A DNA stretch of 64,000 bases, taken from Streptomonospora litoralis. Its GTDB lineage: Bacteria > Actinomycetota > Actinomycetes > Streptosporangiales > Streptosporangiaceae. The notes beneath the pieces were generated by a model that saw only the letters and a program-made list of their open reading frames with translations, searched no databases and had not been told where the DNA came from. The DNA is taken from contig NZ_CP036455.1 in the NCBI RefSeq assembly GCF_004323735.1, positions 4,645,101 through 4,709,100 on the forward strand. The letters are read 5' to 3'. Both the position numbers and the translations under genes were made by a program. Shown here piece by piece: positions 41,903 to 49,524 of the stretch (position 1 is the stretch's first letter; every line of letters starts with the position of its first letter).

Positions 41903-43705
41903 ATGGACGTGCCATCGGATCCCTACGGCGCGCCCGCCGCGGCGGGCGCCGCCGGTGAGAGCGCGGGTATCCCGCTGCGGCAGCTGCTGCTGGCGGTGGG
42001 CGACCCGCTCGTGGACGTGCTCGCGGCGCCCGCGGGGCTGGATGTGCGGGTGGACAACGTCGTCATCGTCGACCCGGAGGACGAGGCAGAGGCGTCGGTC
42101 GGCGACCTGGTGCTACTGATCGGTGCGCGGGGCAGCGCGGCCCGCCACCTGGTGCGCGCCGCCGCGCGGCGCGGCGCCGCGGCGGTTGCCGTGAAGGCGG
42201 CCTCCGACGAACCCGCCTACCCGCCGCCGCAGGGCTGGCAGTCCGCGCCTGCGGTGCGGCGCGGCGGCGACGAGGTCGCGCTGCTGCGCACCGAGGCCAG
42301 CGAGGCCGGGGTGGCGCTGCTGGCGGTGCGGCCCGAGGTGCGCTGGGACCAGCTGCAGTCGCTGTGCCGCAGCGTGCTCGACGACGCCCGGTTGACCTCC
42401 GCCGCGGACCTGGGCGAGTCCGGGGGCGATCTGTACTCGCTGGCGCAGACGATCGCGGCGCTGACGGGCGGCCTGGTGACCATCGAAGACTCCGCCAGCC
42501 GGGTGCTGGCCTACTCCACCGGCGAGGAGGTCGACGAGCTGCGCCGGCTGTCGGTGCTGGGCCGCCAGGGGCCCGAGCAGTACCTGGCGCTGCTGCGGGA
42601 ATGGGGCGTGTTCTCGCGTCTGCGCGCCGGCGAGGAGGTGGTGCACATCGACGAGCATCCCGAGCTGGGCATCCGGCGCCGGCTCGCGGTGGGCATCCAC
42701 GCCGGTTCCCAGCCGCTGGGCACGATCTGGGTGCAGGAGGGCGCGCGGCCGCTGGCCGCGAACGCCGAGGAGGCCCTGCTGGGCGCGGCGCGGATGACGG
42801 CGCTGCAGATGGTGCGCCACCGCACGGAGACGACCGTGGGGCTGCGGCTGCGCGACGACCTGCTGGCCAGTCTGCTGGAGGGCCGCATCGAGGCCGCCGC
42901 GCTGGCCGACACCATCGAGGTCACCGCCGACCGGCCGGCGCTGGTCGTGGCGTTCGCGCTGTCGCCGGGCACCGCGCCGGGCCGAAGCGGTTCGCAGCAG
43001 ACGCGCACTGAGGAGAGGGACCGCTCGGGCCGCGAGCTGAACCGGCGGCGGCTGGTGGACCTGATCAGCGTGCACACCGCGGCCTACCGCCGCACATCGC
43101 TGGTCACGGCCGTGGGCGGACGGATCTACGTGCTGATGCCCGACCTGACCCGCCAGGCGCCGGGCGCCGCGGAGACCTCCGGCGAAGGGGCGGCGCGCCG
43201 CTCGGCGGAGTCGTCGGTGCTGGCGCTGACTCGCAAAACCGTCGAGGCGGCGCGCGCCACCCTGGGTGTGGCGGTACAGGGGGCGGTGGGATCACCCGTG
43301 GACTCGCTGGCGGCCATCCCCGACTCCCGCGCCGAGGCGGACCGCATCCTCGACGCGATGGGCCGCGACCTGGCCAACGACGTCGCCACCATGTCGGACG
43401 TGCGCACCCGGGTGCTCATCAGCGAGACGCTGGCCTACCTGCGCGGCACCCCCGCCCTGCGCGACCCCCGGGTCAGCGCCCTGGCCGAGCACGACGCCGC
43501 CCAGGGCTCCGACCTGGTGGTGTCGCTGCTGGCCTACCTGGAGGACTTCGGCGAGGTCCGCACCGCGGCCAACCGCCTGCACATCCACCCCAACACCCTG
43601 CGCTACCGCGTCCGCCGCGCCGAGCAGGTCAGCGGCATCGACCTGGCGGACCCGACCCAGCGCCTGTTCACCCACTTGCAACTGCTGTTGGAGCGAGGCA
43701 CATGA
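41903..43705 (+). CDS. PucR-family transcriptional regulator, likely of proline catabolism
   Basis: A 600-residue protein with an N-terminal sensor part (PLRQLLLAVGDPLVDVLAAP, DNVVIVDPEDEAEASVGDLV), a central GAF/GGDEF-like region and a C-terminal HTH_30 domain, FGEVRTAANRLHIHPNTLRY followed by RVRRAEQVSGIDL, the mark of PucR/CdaR regulators. Such proteins are found beside proline degradation genes in actinobacteria, and divergence from pruA supports that role. ATG 41903 lacks a clear ribosome site; CAGAAT eight bases upstream may be a -10 box of a near-leaderless message. Its stop overlaps a small gene (ATGA). Confidence 0.88.
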   Translation: MDVPSDPYGAPAAAGAAGESAGIPLRQLLLAVGDPLVDVLAAPAGLDVRVDNVVIVDPEDEAEASVGDLVLLIGARGSAARHLVRAAARRGAAAVAVKAASDEPAYPPPQGWQSAPAVRRGGDEVALLRTEASEAGVALLAVRPEVRWDQLQSLCRSVLDDARLTSAADLGESGGDLYSLAQTIAALTGGLVTIEDSASRVLAYSTGEEVDELRRLSVLGRQGPEQYLALLREWGVFSRLRAGEEVVHIDEHPELGIRRRLAVGIHAGSQPLGTIWVQEGARPLAANAEEALLGAARMTALQMVRHRTETTVGLRLRDDLLASLLEGRIEAAALADTIEVTADRPALVVAFALSPGTAPGRSGSQQTRTEERDRSGRELNRRRLVDLISVHTAAYRRTSLVTAVGGRIYVLMPDLTRQAPGAAETSGEGAARRSAESSVLALTRKTVEAARATLGVAVQGAVGSPVDSLAAIPDSRAEADRILDAMGRDLANDVATMSDVRTRVLISETLAYLRGTPALRDPRVSALAEHDAAQGSDLVVSLLAYLEDFGEVRTAANRLHIHPNTLRYRVRRAEQVSGIDLADPTQRLFTHLQLLLERGT

Positions 43706-43860
43706 CGGACCCTGATCCGGACTCGATCCCGGCCGACCAGCGCTGGTTCCGGCCCGACGAGTGGCAGAAGGGCGAGCGCGAGGCCACCTGGGAGATCGCC
43801 GCAGGCGAGGTCACCTACTGCGAAGATGTCGACGCGATGTTCCACGGGCTGGACCGCTAG
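43702..43860 (+). CDS. Small acidic protein translationally coupled to the PucR gene
   Basis: ATG 43702 overlaps the PucR-gene stop in ATGA. It encodes 52 residues, MTDPDPDSIPADQRWFRPDE then WQKGEREATWEIAAGEVTYC and DAMFHGLDR. The W-x-x-G-E-R-E-A-x-x-x-I-A-A-G-E pattern is like the C-terminal part of several antitoxin-type proteins, but no DNA-binding part is present. Codon use is normal for the genome. It might be a small partner of the regulator or a degenerate antitoxin tail; function unknown. Confidence 0.55.
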   Translation: MTDPDPDSIPADQRWFRPDEWQKGEREATWEIAAGEVTYCEDVDAMFHGLDR

Positions 43861-43901
43861 ATAGGAGGGCACGACAAGTACAGCAAACCCCTGCGGCGAT
43901 G

Positions 43902-43919
43902 TAATACCCGTATTATGCT
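43902..43919 (+). promoter_or_regulatory. vapB promoter with overlapping dyad
   Basis: TAATAC-CC-GTATTA (43902-43915) is a perfect 6-bp inverted repeat in AT-rich sequence, rare in this genome. It overlaps the -10 candidate TATGCT at 43914-43919, which ends six bases before the ATG at 43926. No ribosome site is visible, so the message is probably leaderless, and a protein bound to the dyad would block the polymerase. Confidence 0.6.
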
Positions 43920-43925
43920 GACGCC

Positions 43926-44261
43926 ATGGGCAAGGTACGAATAAGCATCAGCCTCGATCCCGAGCAAGCCGAGCGCATAAGGGCGCACGCCGATAGGGCC
44001 GGGATGGACGTCTCCGCGTACTTCGTCAACGCCGCCACCCGGCAGATGGCGGAAACCGAAGCGATCGAGGACAAGTTTCGAGAAGTCGATGCGCTCATCG
44101 ACAGCGTAGAAGAAGAAGGTCGCTTGCTTGGACCGCCTTCCGACGACGAGACCGAGCCTGTGACCTTGACCGAGGAGGAACGCCGCCACGTCGAAAGAGT
44201 GGTGGGACTCGTGCTCGGAGCGGCAGACGACGATCCTTCGTCGGGAGGTGCCGCCGCTTGA
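43926..44261 (+). CDS. vapB: Antitoxin of a VapBC-like pair
   Basis: A 111-residue protein. Residues 1-45 resemble a ribbon-helix-helix DNA-binding fold (GKVRISISLDPEQAERIRAH, ADRAGMDVSAYFVNAATRQM). The rest is acidic and probably binds the toxin (DETEPVTLTEEERRHVERVV). ATG 43926 lies six bases after a -10 hexamer overlapped by a perfect dyad, which fits self-repression by this protein. The stop overlaps the toxin start (TTGA). Family assigned from layout and partner. Confidence 0.7.
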   Translation: MGKVRISISLDPEQAERIRAHADRAGMDVSAYFVNAATRQMAETEAIEDKFREVDALIDSVEEEGRLLGPPSDDETEPVTLTEEERRHVERVVGLVLGAADDDPSSGGAAA

Positions 44262-44746
44262 CCGAGCGCATCGCGGTGTATGACACGGGGATGCTCATCG
44301 CCATCGCGTCACGCAAGGCAACGGCGGTTCAGATCCATCGGGAAATTCGCGATCGGGCATCGCATCGCCCCATCGTCCCGGGCCTTGCCCTGATCCAGGC
44401 ATGGAGACCGGAACCGGGGCTCGCCCACACTTTGAGCACTTTGCTGAAGGACTGCACAGTCCCGCACGCGAGGTCGTCATCGCCGCCGTTTCGGCGCACC
44501 GATGCCGGACGGCACGATTGCATAGCCTGCTCGACGGCGCCGGACGTCCGGGACCTGCGGCGCATCGGCGCGGCACTGGGGACAGCCGACTTTCCGTCCA
44601 AGAAGCGGCCCGATGCTGTAGACGCCTCAGTCGCCTGGATTGCGATGAAGCACCGCGAATCACTCCTGCTGACCAGCGATCCCCGTGACATGACCGCCTA
44701 CCTTGCTGCCCTACACGACCACGACACCCGGGTGGTCGCTGTGTGA
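44258..44746 (+). CDS. vapC: PIN-domain toxin of a VapBC-like pair
   Basis: A 162-residue PIN-domain RNase-like protein. Acidic residues appear in VYDTGMLIAIASR (Asp9), RPDAVDASVAWIA (Asp119, Asp122) and LLLTSDPRDMTAYLAAL (Asp141). The stretch VPGLALIQAWRPEPGLAHTL is the usual second motif with Gln at the Glu position, as in related actinobacterial proteins. Residues 70-98 (ARSSSPPFRRTDAGRHDCIA onward) have no match in ordinary VapC proteins and look inserted, so activity may be lost or changed. TTG 44258 overlaps the antitoxin stop and follows GGGAGG. Confidence 0.72.
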   Translation: MTERIAVYDTGMLIAIASRKATAVQIHREIRDRASHRPIVPGLALIQAWRPEPGLAHTLSTLLKDCTVPHARSSSPPFRRTDAGRHDCIACSTAPDVRDLRRIGAALGTADFPSKKRPDAVDASVAWIAMKHRESLLLTSDPRDMTAYLAALHDHDTRVVAV

Positions 44747-44771
44747 GGTCGACCTCCGGCCCGGCTGCGGA

Positions 44772-44807
44772 CGCTTCCCGGGCGGAGGCCCTACCCCCCG
44801 GGAAGCG
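44772..44807. terminator. Bidirectional hairpin between vapC and the F420-reductase/hemerythrin gene
   Basis: An 11-bp perfect stem (CGCTTCCCGGG at 44772-44782, complement at 44797-44807) with a 14-base loop stands between two converging genes. Confidence 0.6.
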
Positions 44808-44849
44808 CCAGCACCGCCGAGTCCGCCGGTGCGGGGGACAAACGGTGCG

Positions 44850-45698
44850 TCACAGCACCATCGCATTGAGGACCGGCACGAGCTGCTGCTCCTCGTAGTC
44901 CAGGTGGGCCTCCAGGTCCGTGATGAGGCGGTCGACGTCGTTCCGGACGGTCGCGGCATCGGTCTCGGCGTCGGCGAGAACGCTCTGGAGCCGTTCCAGG
45001 AGCTCGGCGACGCGCTCGTGCTCCTCGCCGAGGCGCGTCATGACCTCGGACAGCTCCGGGTGGCTCCCGGCGACCGCGGGGAACACGCCGCCGTCCTCCA
45101 TCGAATGGTGGTAGCCCAATCCCTGGCACACGGTCAGGCAGTTGACCCGCAATTGGGCGCCCAGGCGCGGGCCGGAGCGGGCGAGTTCGCCGCGGATCGT
45201 GGCGAGTTCCCGGCGGAAGGCGTCGTGGATCGCGATCAGGCTGTCGCCCAGCCGCTGCTCCTCGGGCGCGCCGGTGACCATGGTCAGTGCGACTACCGGG
45301 ATCCTCCGCTCGGTCTTGGCCTGGTATTCGGCCCAGCCGGGGTCGCTCTCGACGGCGCGGGCGAACATCGCGTCGCGCTCCTCGCCCTGGAGCACGACCG
45401 CGTCGGCCTCGCCGGTGAAGACGCCGTCCTCGACCGTGACTCGGGGGTCGGCCCGCAGGTTGTGGAACCACGCCGGGTGGCGGGGCGCGCCGCCGGCGGA
45501 GGCGATGATCAGGTTCCGCTCCCCGTCGGGCAGGTAGCCCACGGGCACGGTGTGCCGGTTGCCGCTGCGGGCGCCGGTGGTGGTCAGCAGCAGGAGGCGG
45601 GCCCCCTCGAACATGCCGCCGACACGGCCGCGGTTGGCGCGGAACTCGTCGATGATGGACTGGTTGAAGTCGTGGAACGAGGCGATTTCATCGGTCAT
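44850..45698 (-). CDS. F420-dependent nitroreductase-family domain fused to a hemerythrin domain
   Basis: A 282-residue two-domain protein. Residues 1-140 match the deazaflavin (F420)-dependent nitroreductase/quinone reductase family: LLLLTTTGARSGNRHTVPVG, LIIASAGGAPRHPAWFHNLR and ADPRVTVEDGVFTGEADAVV. Residues 150-282 match a hemerythrin HHE domain: IAIHDAFRRELATIRGELAR, GYHHSMEDGGVFPAVAGSHP, LGEEHERVAELLERL and HLDYEEQQLVPVL, giving the His/Glu ligands of a di-iron site. This joins a hydride-transfer domain with an oxygen/NO-sensing iron domain. FbiC in the same window makes the cofactor precursor. Substrate and function are inferred. Confidence 0.85.
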   Translation of the reverse strand: MTDEIASFHDFNQSIIDEFRANRGRVGGMFEGARLLLLTTTGARSGNRHTVPVGYLPDGERNLIIASAGGAPRHPAWFHNLRADPRVTVEDGVFTGEADAVVLQGEERDAMFARAVESDPGWAEYQAKTERRIPVVALTMVTGAPEEQRLGDSLIAIHDAFRRELATIRGELARSGPRLGAQLRVNCLTVCQGLGYHHSMEDGGVFPAVAGSHPELSEVMTRLGEEHERVAELLERLQSVLADAETDAATVRNDVDRLITDLEAHLDYEEQQLVPVLNAMVL

Positions 45699-46238
45699 GT
45701 GGTGCGTACTCCAGGCGTGGTGGACCCGCTGTCGCGGTGGAAGGTCGGCTCGGCGCGCACGCGGCTCGGTTGCCGGCGATGTGCGCGGGTGCGGTGGCGA
45801 GCGGACGCGTCGACCGGCCGCCCGGTCGGGGCGGAGCGGCGGGATTCGGACCTATGAGCACATAACGTGACGGCGCGCACCCCGCGTAGGGGCATGGGGA
45901 GAGGCCCGCGGTCGGCGCGGAAGGCTCGGTCGGCACCGGTGCTTCGACGGATCACCGGGCGGGGGACGACGCGTGAACTCGGCGCGTCAGATCAGACGAC
46001 GCCCGTGAATGCGGTGCTCACGACATCATCCCCTTCGAGGTACGGTGCCGGGCCCGCTCGTCCCGCATGCGGGAATCGAGCGCGCCTGAGCGGCACGCGC
46101 CAGATTCAATCCCACCGGCTACCCGCTGTCAACCGCCGTGGCCGCCTCCGGCCGCCGCCCGGCGACCGGCGAGGAAGTGCAGGCGGACCGTTCCACGCAG
46201 CCCGGGGTGCTGCGGCGGGTTCCGAGGCCCGCCGACCG
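45699..46238. other. 540-bp gap upstream of the F420-reductase gene and downstream of the tRNA
   Basis: No gene is supported; the open frames have Arg/Pro/Ala-rich translations, and one reads into the tRNA. A perfect 14-bp palindrome TCCCGCATGCGGGA lies at 46061-46074. The promoter of the leftward fusion gene is expected near 45700-45870. No integrase or attachment repeat was noticed beside the tRNA. Confidence 0.4.
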
Positions 46239-46312
46239 TACCCCCGGTCGGATTCGAACCGACACTTGTGACCCTTTTAGGGGGCCTGCCTCTACCATTG
46301 GGCTACGAGGGC
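46239..46312 (-). tRNA. tRNA with unusual anticodon loop (CCUAAAA; nominal anticodon UAA)
   Basis: On the reverse strand a full cloverleaf can be drawn: acceptor GCCCTCG/CGGGGGT (two G-U pairs), D arm with GCC/GGC and the GG of AATGGTAG, anticodon stem GGCCC/GGGTC, variable loop ACAAGT, T arm GTCGG-TTCGAAT-CCGAC, discriminator A, and no encoded CCA. The anticodon loop (46275-46281, reversed) reads CCTAAAA. In the standard register the anticodon is UAA, which would read UUA (Leu), but position 33 is C instead of the near-universal U, and the short variable loop is not that of tRNA-Leu. Decoding identity is therefore uncertain; reading AAA is another register. Confidence 0.75.
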
Positions 46313-46318
46313 GGCACC

Positions 46319-46324
46319 ATCATA
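46319..46324 (-). promoter_or_regulatory. -10 box (TATGAT) directly before the tRNA
   Basis: On the reverse strand TATGAT ends exactly six bases before the first G of the tRNA. Transcription would then begin at or within a base of the mature 5' end, with little or no leader for RNase P to remove. No convincing -35 was seen at the normal distance. Confidence 0.6.
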
Positions 46325-46558
46325 CCGGGGACGGCCGTTTCAGCGGGATTCGCACTGCTTCGGCCTGCCAACAGACGAAACGGCCGGTCCGCACCGCGTG
46401 ACCAGACGTTCGCGCAGCCCCCGCCCGCGTGCGCCTGCATGACGGAAACCCGCTCCGCCGCGCGCTCGTCCGCTGCCGACCGGTACCGGCCAGGATGAAC
46501 GCCGCCCGAACGACGCCGAGGGCGGCACCGTCCGGCGTGTCGCCCGCGACCACGGAAA

Positions 46559-46586
46559 CGGCCGGTCCCCCGCCAGGGACCGGCCG
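46559..46586 (-). terminator. Hairpin after ndh
   Basis: An 11-bp perfect stem (CGGCCGGTCCC at 46559-46569, complement at 46576-46586) with a six-base loop lies 38 bases past the leftward ndh stop. The 312-base stretch between ndh and the tRNA holds this and the tRNA promoter, and no gene. Confidence 0.7.
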
Positions 46587-46624
46587 CCTCCTCGGGTGCG
46601 GCGGCCGAGGCCGTCCGCGGGGCC

Positions 46625-48004
46625 TCAGCTGACGCGGCGCAGCAGGCGGCCGTTCTCGACCTGCGGCTTGGCCGCGCTCTCGAACGCCTGGCGGGGCTCT
46701 TCCATCTCCGGCAGCGCGGCGTAGTCGCGGCGCAGGAAGAAGCCGACGATCCAGTCCGCCAGCACGCGCGCCTTCCGGTTGAAGGTGGGCACCGCGTAGA
46801 GGTGGTAGGAGCGGTGGGCGTACCAGGCCAGGCGACCGGTCAGCTTGATCCGGCCGAAGAGCTGGGCCGCGCCCTTGTGCAGCCCGAGTCCGGCGACCGC
46901 GCCGAGGTTGCTGTGGCGGTAGGGCCGCATCTCGGTGCCGCGCAGCGCGGCGATGACGTTGTCGGCCAGGACCGGGGCCTGGCGGACCGCGTTCTGCGCG
47001 TTGGGCGGGTAGAAGCCCCCGGCGCCGTCGGGCACTTGGGCGTTGTCGCCGCCGGCGAAGGCGTTCTCCACCCCGTTGAGGGTGAGGTACTCGCTGGTGT
47101 CGAGGTGGCCCTTGGGACCCAGCGGCAGATCGCCGGCCTGCACGACCGGGCTCGGCTTGACGCCGGCGGTCCACACGAGCGTGCCCGCGTCGAACTCGGT
47201 GCCGTCGCTGAGCTTGATGTGCTGGTCGACGGCCGACTCCAGGAAGGTGGACAACCGGATGTCGATCCCGCGCCGCTTCAGCTGGTTCAGCGCCTTCTCG
47301 CCGACGTCGGCGCCGACCTCGGGCAGGATCTTGTCGGCGGCCTCGATCAGGTAGAAGCGCAGGTCGTCGGCGCTGATGGAGGGGTAGATCCGGGTGGCGT
47401 CGCGGGCCAGGTCCTCCAGTTCGGCGATCGCCTCGGCACCGGCGAAGCCGCCGCCGACGAAGACGAAATTGAGGGCCTTGCGGCGGATCTCCGGGTCGTC
47501 GGTGGAGTCGGCGATGTTCAGCTGCTCCAGCACGTGGTTGCGCAGGAACACGGCCTCCTCGACCGTCTTGATGCCGATCCCCCACTCGGCGAGCCCGGGG
47601 ATGGGCAGCGTGCGGGAGACGGCGCCCGTCGCCATCACGATGTAGTCGTAGGAGATCTCCCGCGGCTCGCCCACGGCGGGTTCGAAGTGGGCCGAACGGG
47701 CCGCGTGGTCGACGCGGATCACCCGCCCGGTGAGCACGCGCGCCCGGTTGAATACCCTGCGCAGCGGCACGACGACGTGGCGCGGCGAGATGCTGCCCGC
47801 CGCGATCTCGGGGAGGAAGGGCTGGTAGGTCATGTAGGAGTTGGGGTCGACGACCGTGATGCGGGCTTCGCCGGGCCCCAGCGTCTTCTCCAGCCGCTTC
47901 GCGGTGTACATCCCGAGGTAGCCGCCGCCGACGATGAGGACGTGCGGGATCTCCGCCTCGTCACCGCCGCCGTGCACCAGCCGGTAGTTCCTGCCTTCGG
48001 TCAT
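46625..48004 (-). CDS. ndh: Type II NADH dehydrogenase (NDH-2)
   Basis: Single-chain, non-proton-pumping NADH:menaquinone oxidoreductase on the inner membrane face. The 459-residue length is typical. The FAD-binding motif is VLIVGGGYLGMYTAKRLE near residue 22, and the NADH-binding motif is FVFVGGGFAGAEAIAELEDL near 176. MTYQPFLPEIAAGSISPRHV, the FAD-site FAGGDNAQVP and the C-terminal amphipathic region FNRKARVLADWIVGFFLRRD also fit. Two Rex-type boxes lie upstream, suggesting repression when NADH is low. Start ATG 48004. Confidence 0.94.
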   Translation of the reverse strand: MTEGRNYRLVHGGGDEAEIPHVLIVGGGYLGMYTAKRLEKTLGPGEARITVVDPNSYMTYQPFLPEIAAGSISPRHVVVPLRRVFNRARVLTGRVIRVDHAARSAHFEPAVGEPREISYDYIVMATGAVSRTLPIPGLAEWGIGIKTVEEAVFLRNHVLEQLNIADSTDDPEIRRKALNFVFVGGGFAGAEAIAELEDLARDATRIYPSISADDLRFYLIEAADKILPEVGADVGEKALNQLKRRGIDIRLSTFLESAVDQHIKLSDGTEFDAGTLVWTAGVKPSPVVQAGDLPLGPKGHLDTSEYLTLNGVENAFAGGDNAQVPDGAGGFYPPNAQNAVRQAPVLADNVIAALRGTEMRPYRHSNLGAVAGLGLHKGAAQLFGRIKLTGRLAWYAHRSYHLYAVPTFNRKARVLADWIVGFFLRRDYAALPEMEEPRQAFESAAKPQVENGRLLRRVS

Positions 48005-48154
48005 CGCGCATCCGCCCTTGATTCCCGTTCCACGCCCCCGGTCCGGGGCGCCAAGATCGGTAAGTCTTCGTTGACTGGCATGTTCCCGGTCGGCTTTCGA
48101 CGGAAAGAATGCTCTTCTTTGCCAGGGGAGTCGAGGGTTCCTCCCTCGCCTTGC

Positions 48155-48172
48155 TTGTGCATCCTTTCACAA
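48155..48172. promoter_or_regulatory. Rex-type operator 1 upstream of ndh
   Basis: TTGTGCATCCTTTCACAA differs at one position from the Rex operator consensus TTGTGAA-N4-TTCACAA and is flanked by GC on both sides in further symmetry. It lies 150 bases upstream of the ndh start. Rex, the NADH/NAD sensor of Gram-positive bacteria, is known to repress ndh-type respiratory genes in streptomycetes. Confidence 0.7.
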
Positions 48173-48258
48173 GCCCCCCGTAACATAAAAGGGAGACCGG
48201 GGACAGGTTTAGACCATCATAAGGCCACTCAAACAGTCATATGTGCAGGTCAGGACGC

Positions 48259-48276
48259 TTGTGAAGGCTTTCACGT
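48259..48276. promoter_or_regulatory. Rex-type operator 2 upstream of ndh
   Basis: TTGTGAAGGCTTTCACGT matches the consensus TTGTGAA-N4-TTCACAA except for the last two bases. It is 104 bases further upstream than operator 1, in the same 485-base gap between ndh and ppx. The two sites bracket the likely ndh promoter region, which is AT-rich (48180-48245). No gene is seen in the gap. Confidence 0.65.
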
Positions 48277-48489
48277 GCCAGATCGCCCGTGATGCGTCTC
48301 ACCGATGCCACCGACCGGCGTCACACCGGCCTCGGTGTCCCCGTCCCAGCGCACGGCGCTTTTCGCGAGGCACTGAAGCGGACTGCGCGCTCCGCCCGCG
48401 CAGGCTCACCCCGCGGCGGCGGATCGGATGCCGTGATGCAGCCGCGACCCGACCGCCCGGGGCCGGGTGCGGGCGCGGACCGGTGGTCC

Positions 48490-49524
48490 TCAGGCTCCGC
48501 CGGAGCCCTCGGCGGTGTGCTCGGCGCCGTCCTCGGGGGAGTCCAGACACAGCCCCCAGGCGATGCCGTCGAGGATGTCGTGCTCGCTGGCCACGAACCC
48601 GGCCGCCCCCGTGCGGGTCACCACACGCGAGAGGATCAGCGCGCCGGCGCCGATCACGTCCACGCGGCCCGGGTGCATAACGCCGATCGCCGCCCGCTGT
48701 CCGTGGGTCATCGCGAGCAGTTCCCGGGCGATCTCGTGCACCCGCTCGGCGGGCACCCAGGAGTGGTGGATGCGTTCGGGGTCGTACTCGGGCAGGTCCA
48801 GGGCGATGCCCGCCACCGTGGTGGCCGTCCCGGCCACGCACACCAGCGAACCGGCCGCCTCCAGCGGGACGGTTGCGGCCGCCTCGTCCAGGGCGGCGTC
48901 GACGTCGGCCGTCGCGGCCGAGATCTGCTGTGCGCTCGGCGGGTCGTCGGTGAGATGGCGCTCGGCCAGCCGCACGCAGCCGATGTCCACCGACCGCGCG
49001 GCCCGCACCGGCCCCGCATCGGCGGGCGCGTTCTGCGGATCGCGGTGGCCCAGCACGAATTCGGTGGAGCCGCCGCCGATGTCGACGATCAGAAACGGCG
49101 CGTCCAGGCCGCTGTCGGTCCCCTCCAGCTCGGCGGTCGCGCCGATGAACGACAGCTCGGCCTCCTCGTCACCGGTGATCACCTCGGGGTCGACGCCGAT
49201 GATCCCGCGCACCCCCTCGATGAACTCCTCGCGGTTCCCCGCGTCGCGGGTGGCGCTGGTGGCCACCATGCGCACGGCATCGGGCCCGGGTTCGACGCCG
49301 TTCTCGCGCATCAGTTCGGCGTAGGTGCGCAGCGCGGCGAACGTGCGCTCCAGCGCCTCGGGTGTGAACTCGCCGGTGCGGTCGACACCCTGGCCCAACC
49401 GCACGACCTCCATGCGCCGCTCCAGATCGACGAGCTGGACCTCGCCGTCCTCCATCCCGATCAGTGCCGATACCAGCAGCCGGATGGAGTTGGTGCCGCA
49501 GTCCACGGCGGCCACAGTGGTCAC
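48490..49524 (-). CDS. ppx: Exopolyphosphatase (Ppx/GppA family)
   Basis: Removes terminal phosphate from polyphosphate or pppGpp. The 344-residue length is that of the short actinobacterial form. Motifs: VAAVDCGTNSIRLLV (first phosphate loop), VVRLGQGVDRTGEFTPEALE, MVATSATRDAGNREEFI, ITGDEEAELSFIGA, FLIVDIGGGSTEFVLG (second phosphate loop) and VAGTATTVAGIALDL. GTG 49524 overlaps the stop of the DUF501 gene in GTGA and has GAGGGGA upstream, so the two are coupled. The ftsB-eno and DUF501-ppx order here is common in actinobacteria. Confidence 0.93.
   Translation of the reverse strand: MTTVAAVDCGTNSIRLLVSALIGMEDGEVQLVDLERRMEVVRLGQGVDRTGEFTPEALERTFAALRTYAELMRENGVEPGPDAVRMVATSATRDAGNREEFIEGVRGIIGVDPEVITGDEEAELSFIGATAELEGTDSGLDAPFLIVDIGGGSTEFVLGHRDPQNAPADAGPVRAARSVDIGCVRLAERHLTDDPPSAQQISAATADVDAALDEAAATVPLEAAGSLVCVAGTATTVAGIALDLPEYDPERIHHSWVPAERVHEIARELLAMTHGQRAAIGVMHPGRVDVIGAGALILSRVVTRTGAAGFVASEHDILDGIAWGLCLDSPEDGAEHTAEGSGGA

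Noticed and set aside
45867-46271. 134-residue open frame reading into the tRNA
   Set aside because: Its end (SDSNRHL) is the familiar false translation of antisense tRNA sequence, and the rest is low-complexity.
46239-46312. tRNA-linked genomic island
   Set aside because: No integrase gene, no attachment-site duplication and only housekeeping genes on the ndh side.
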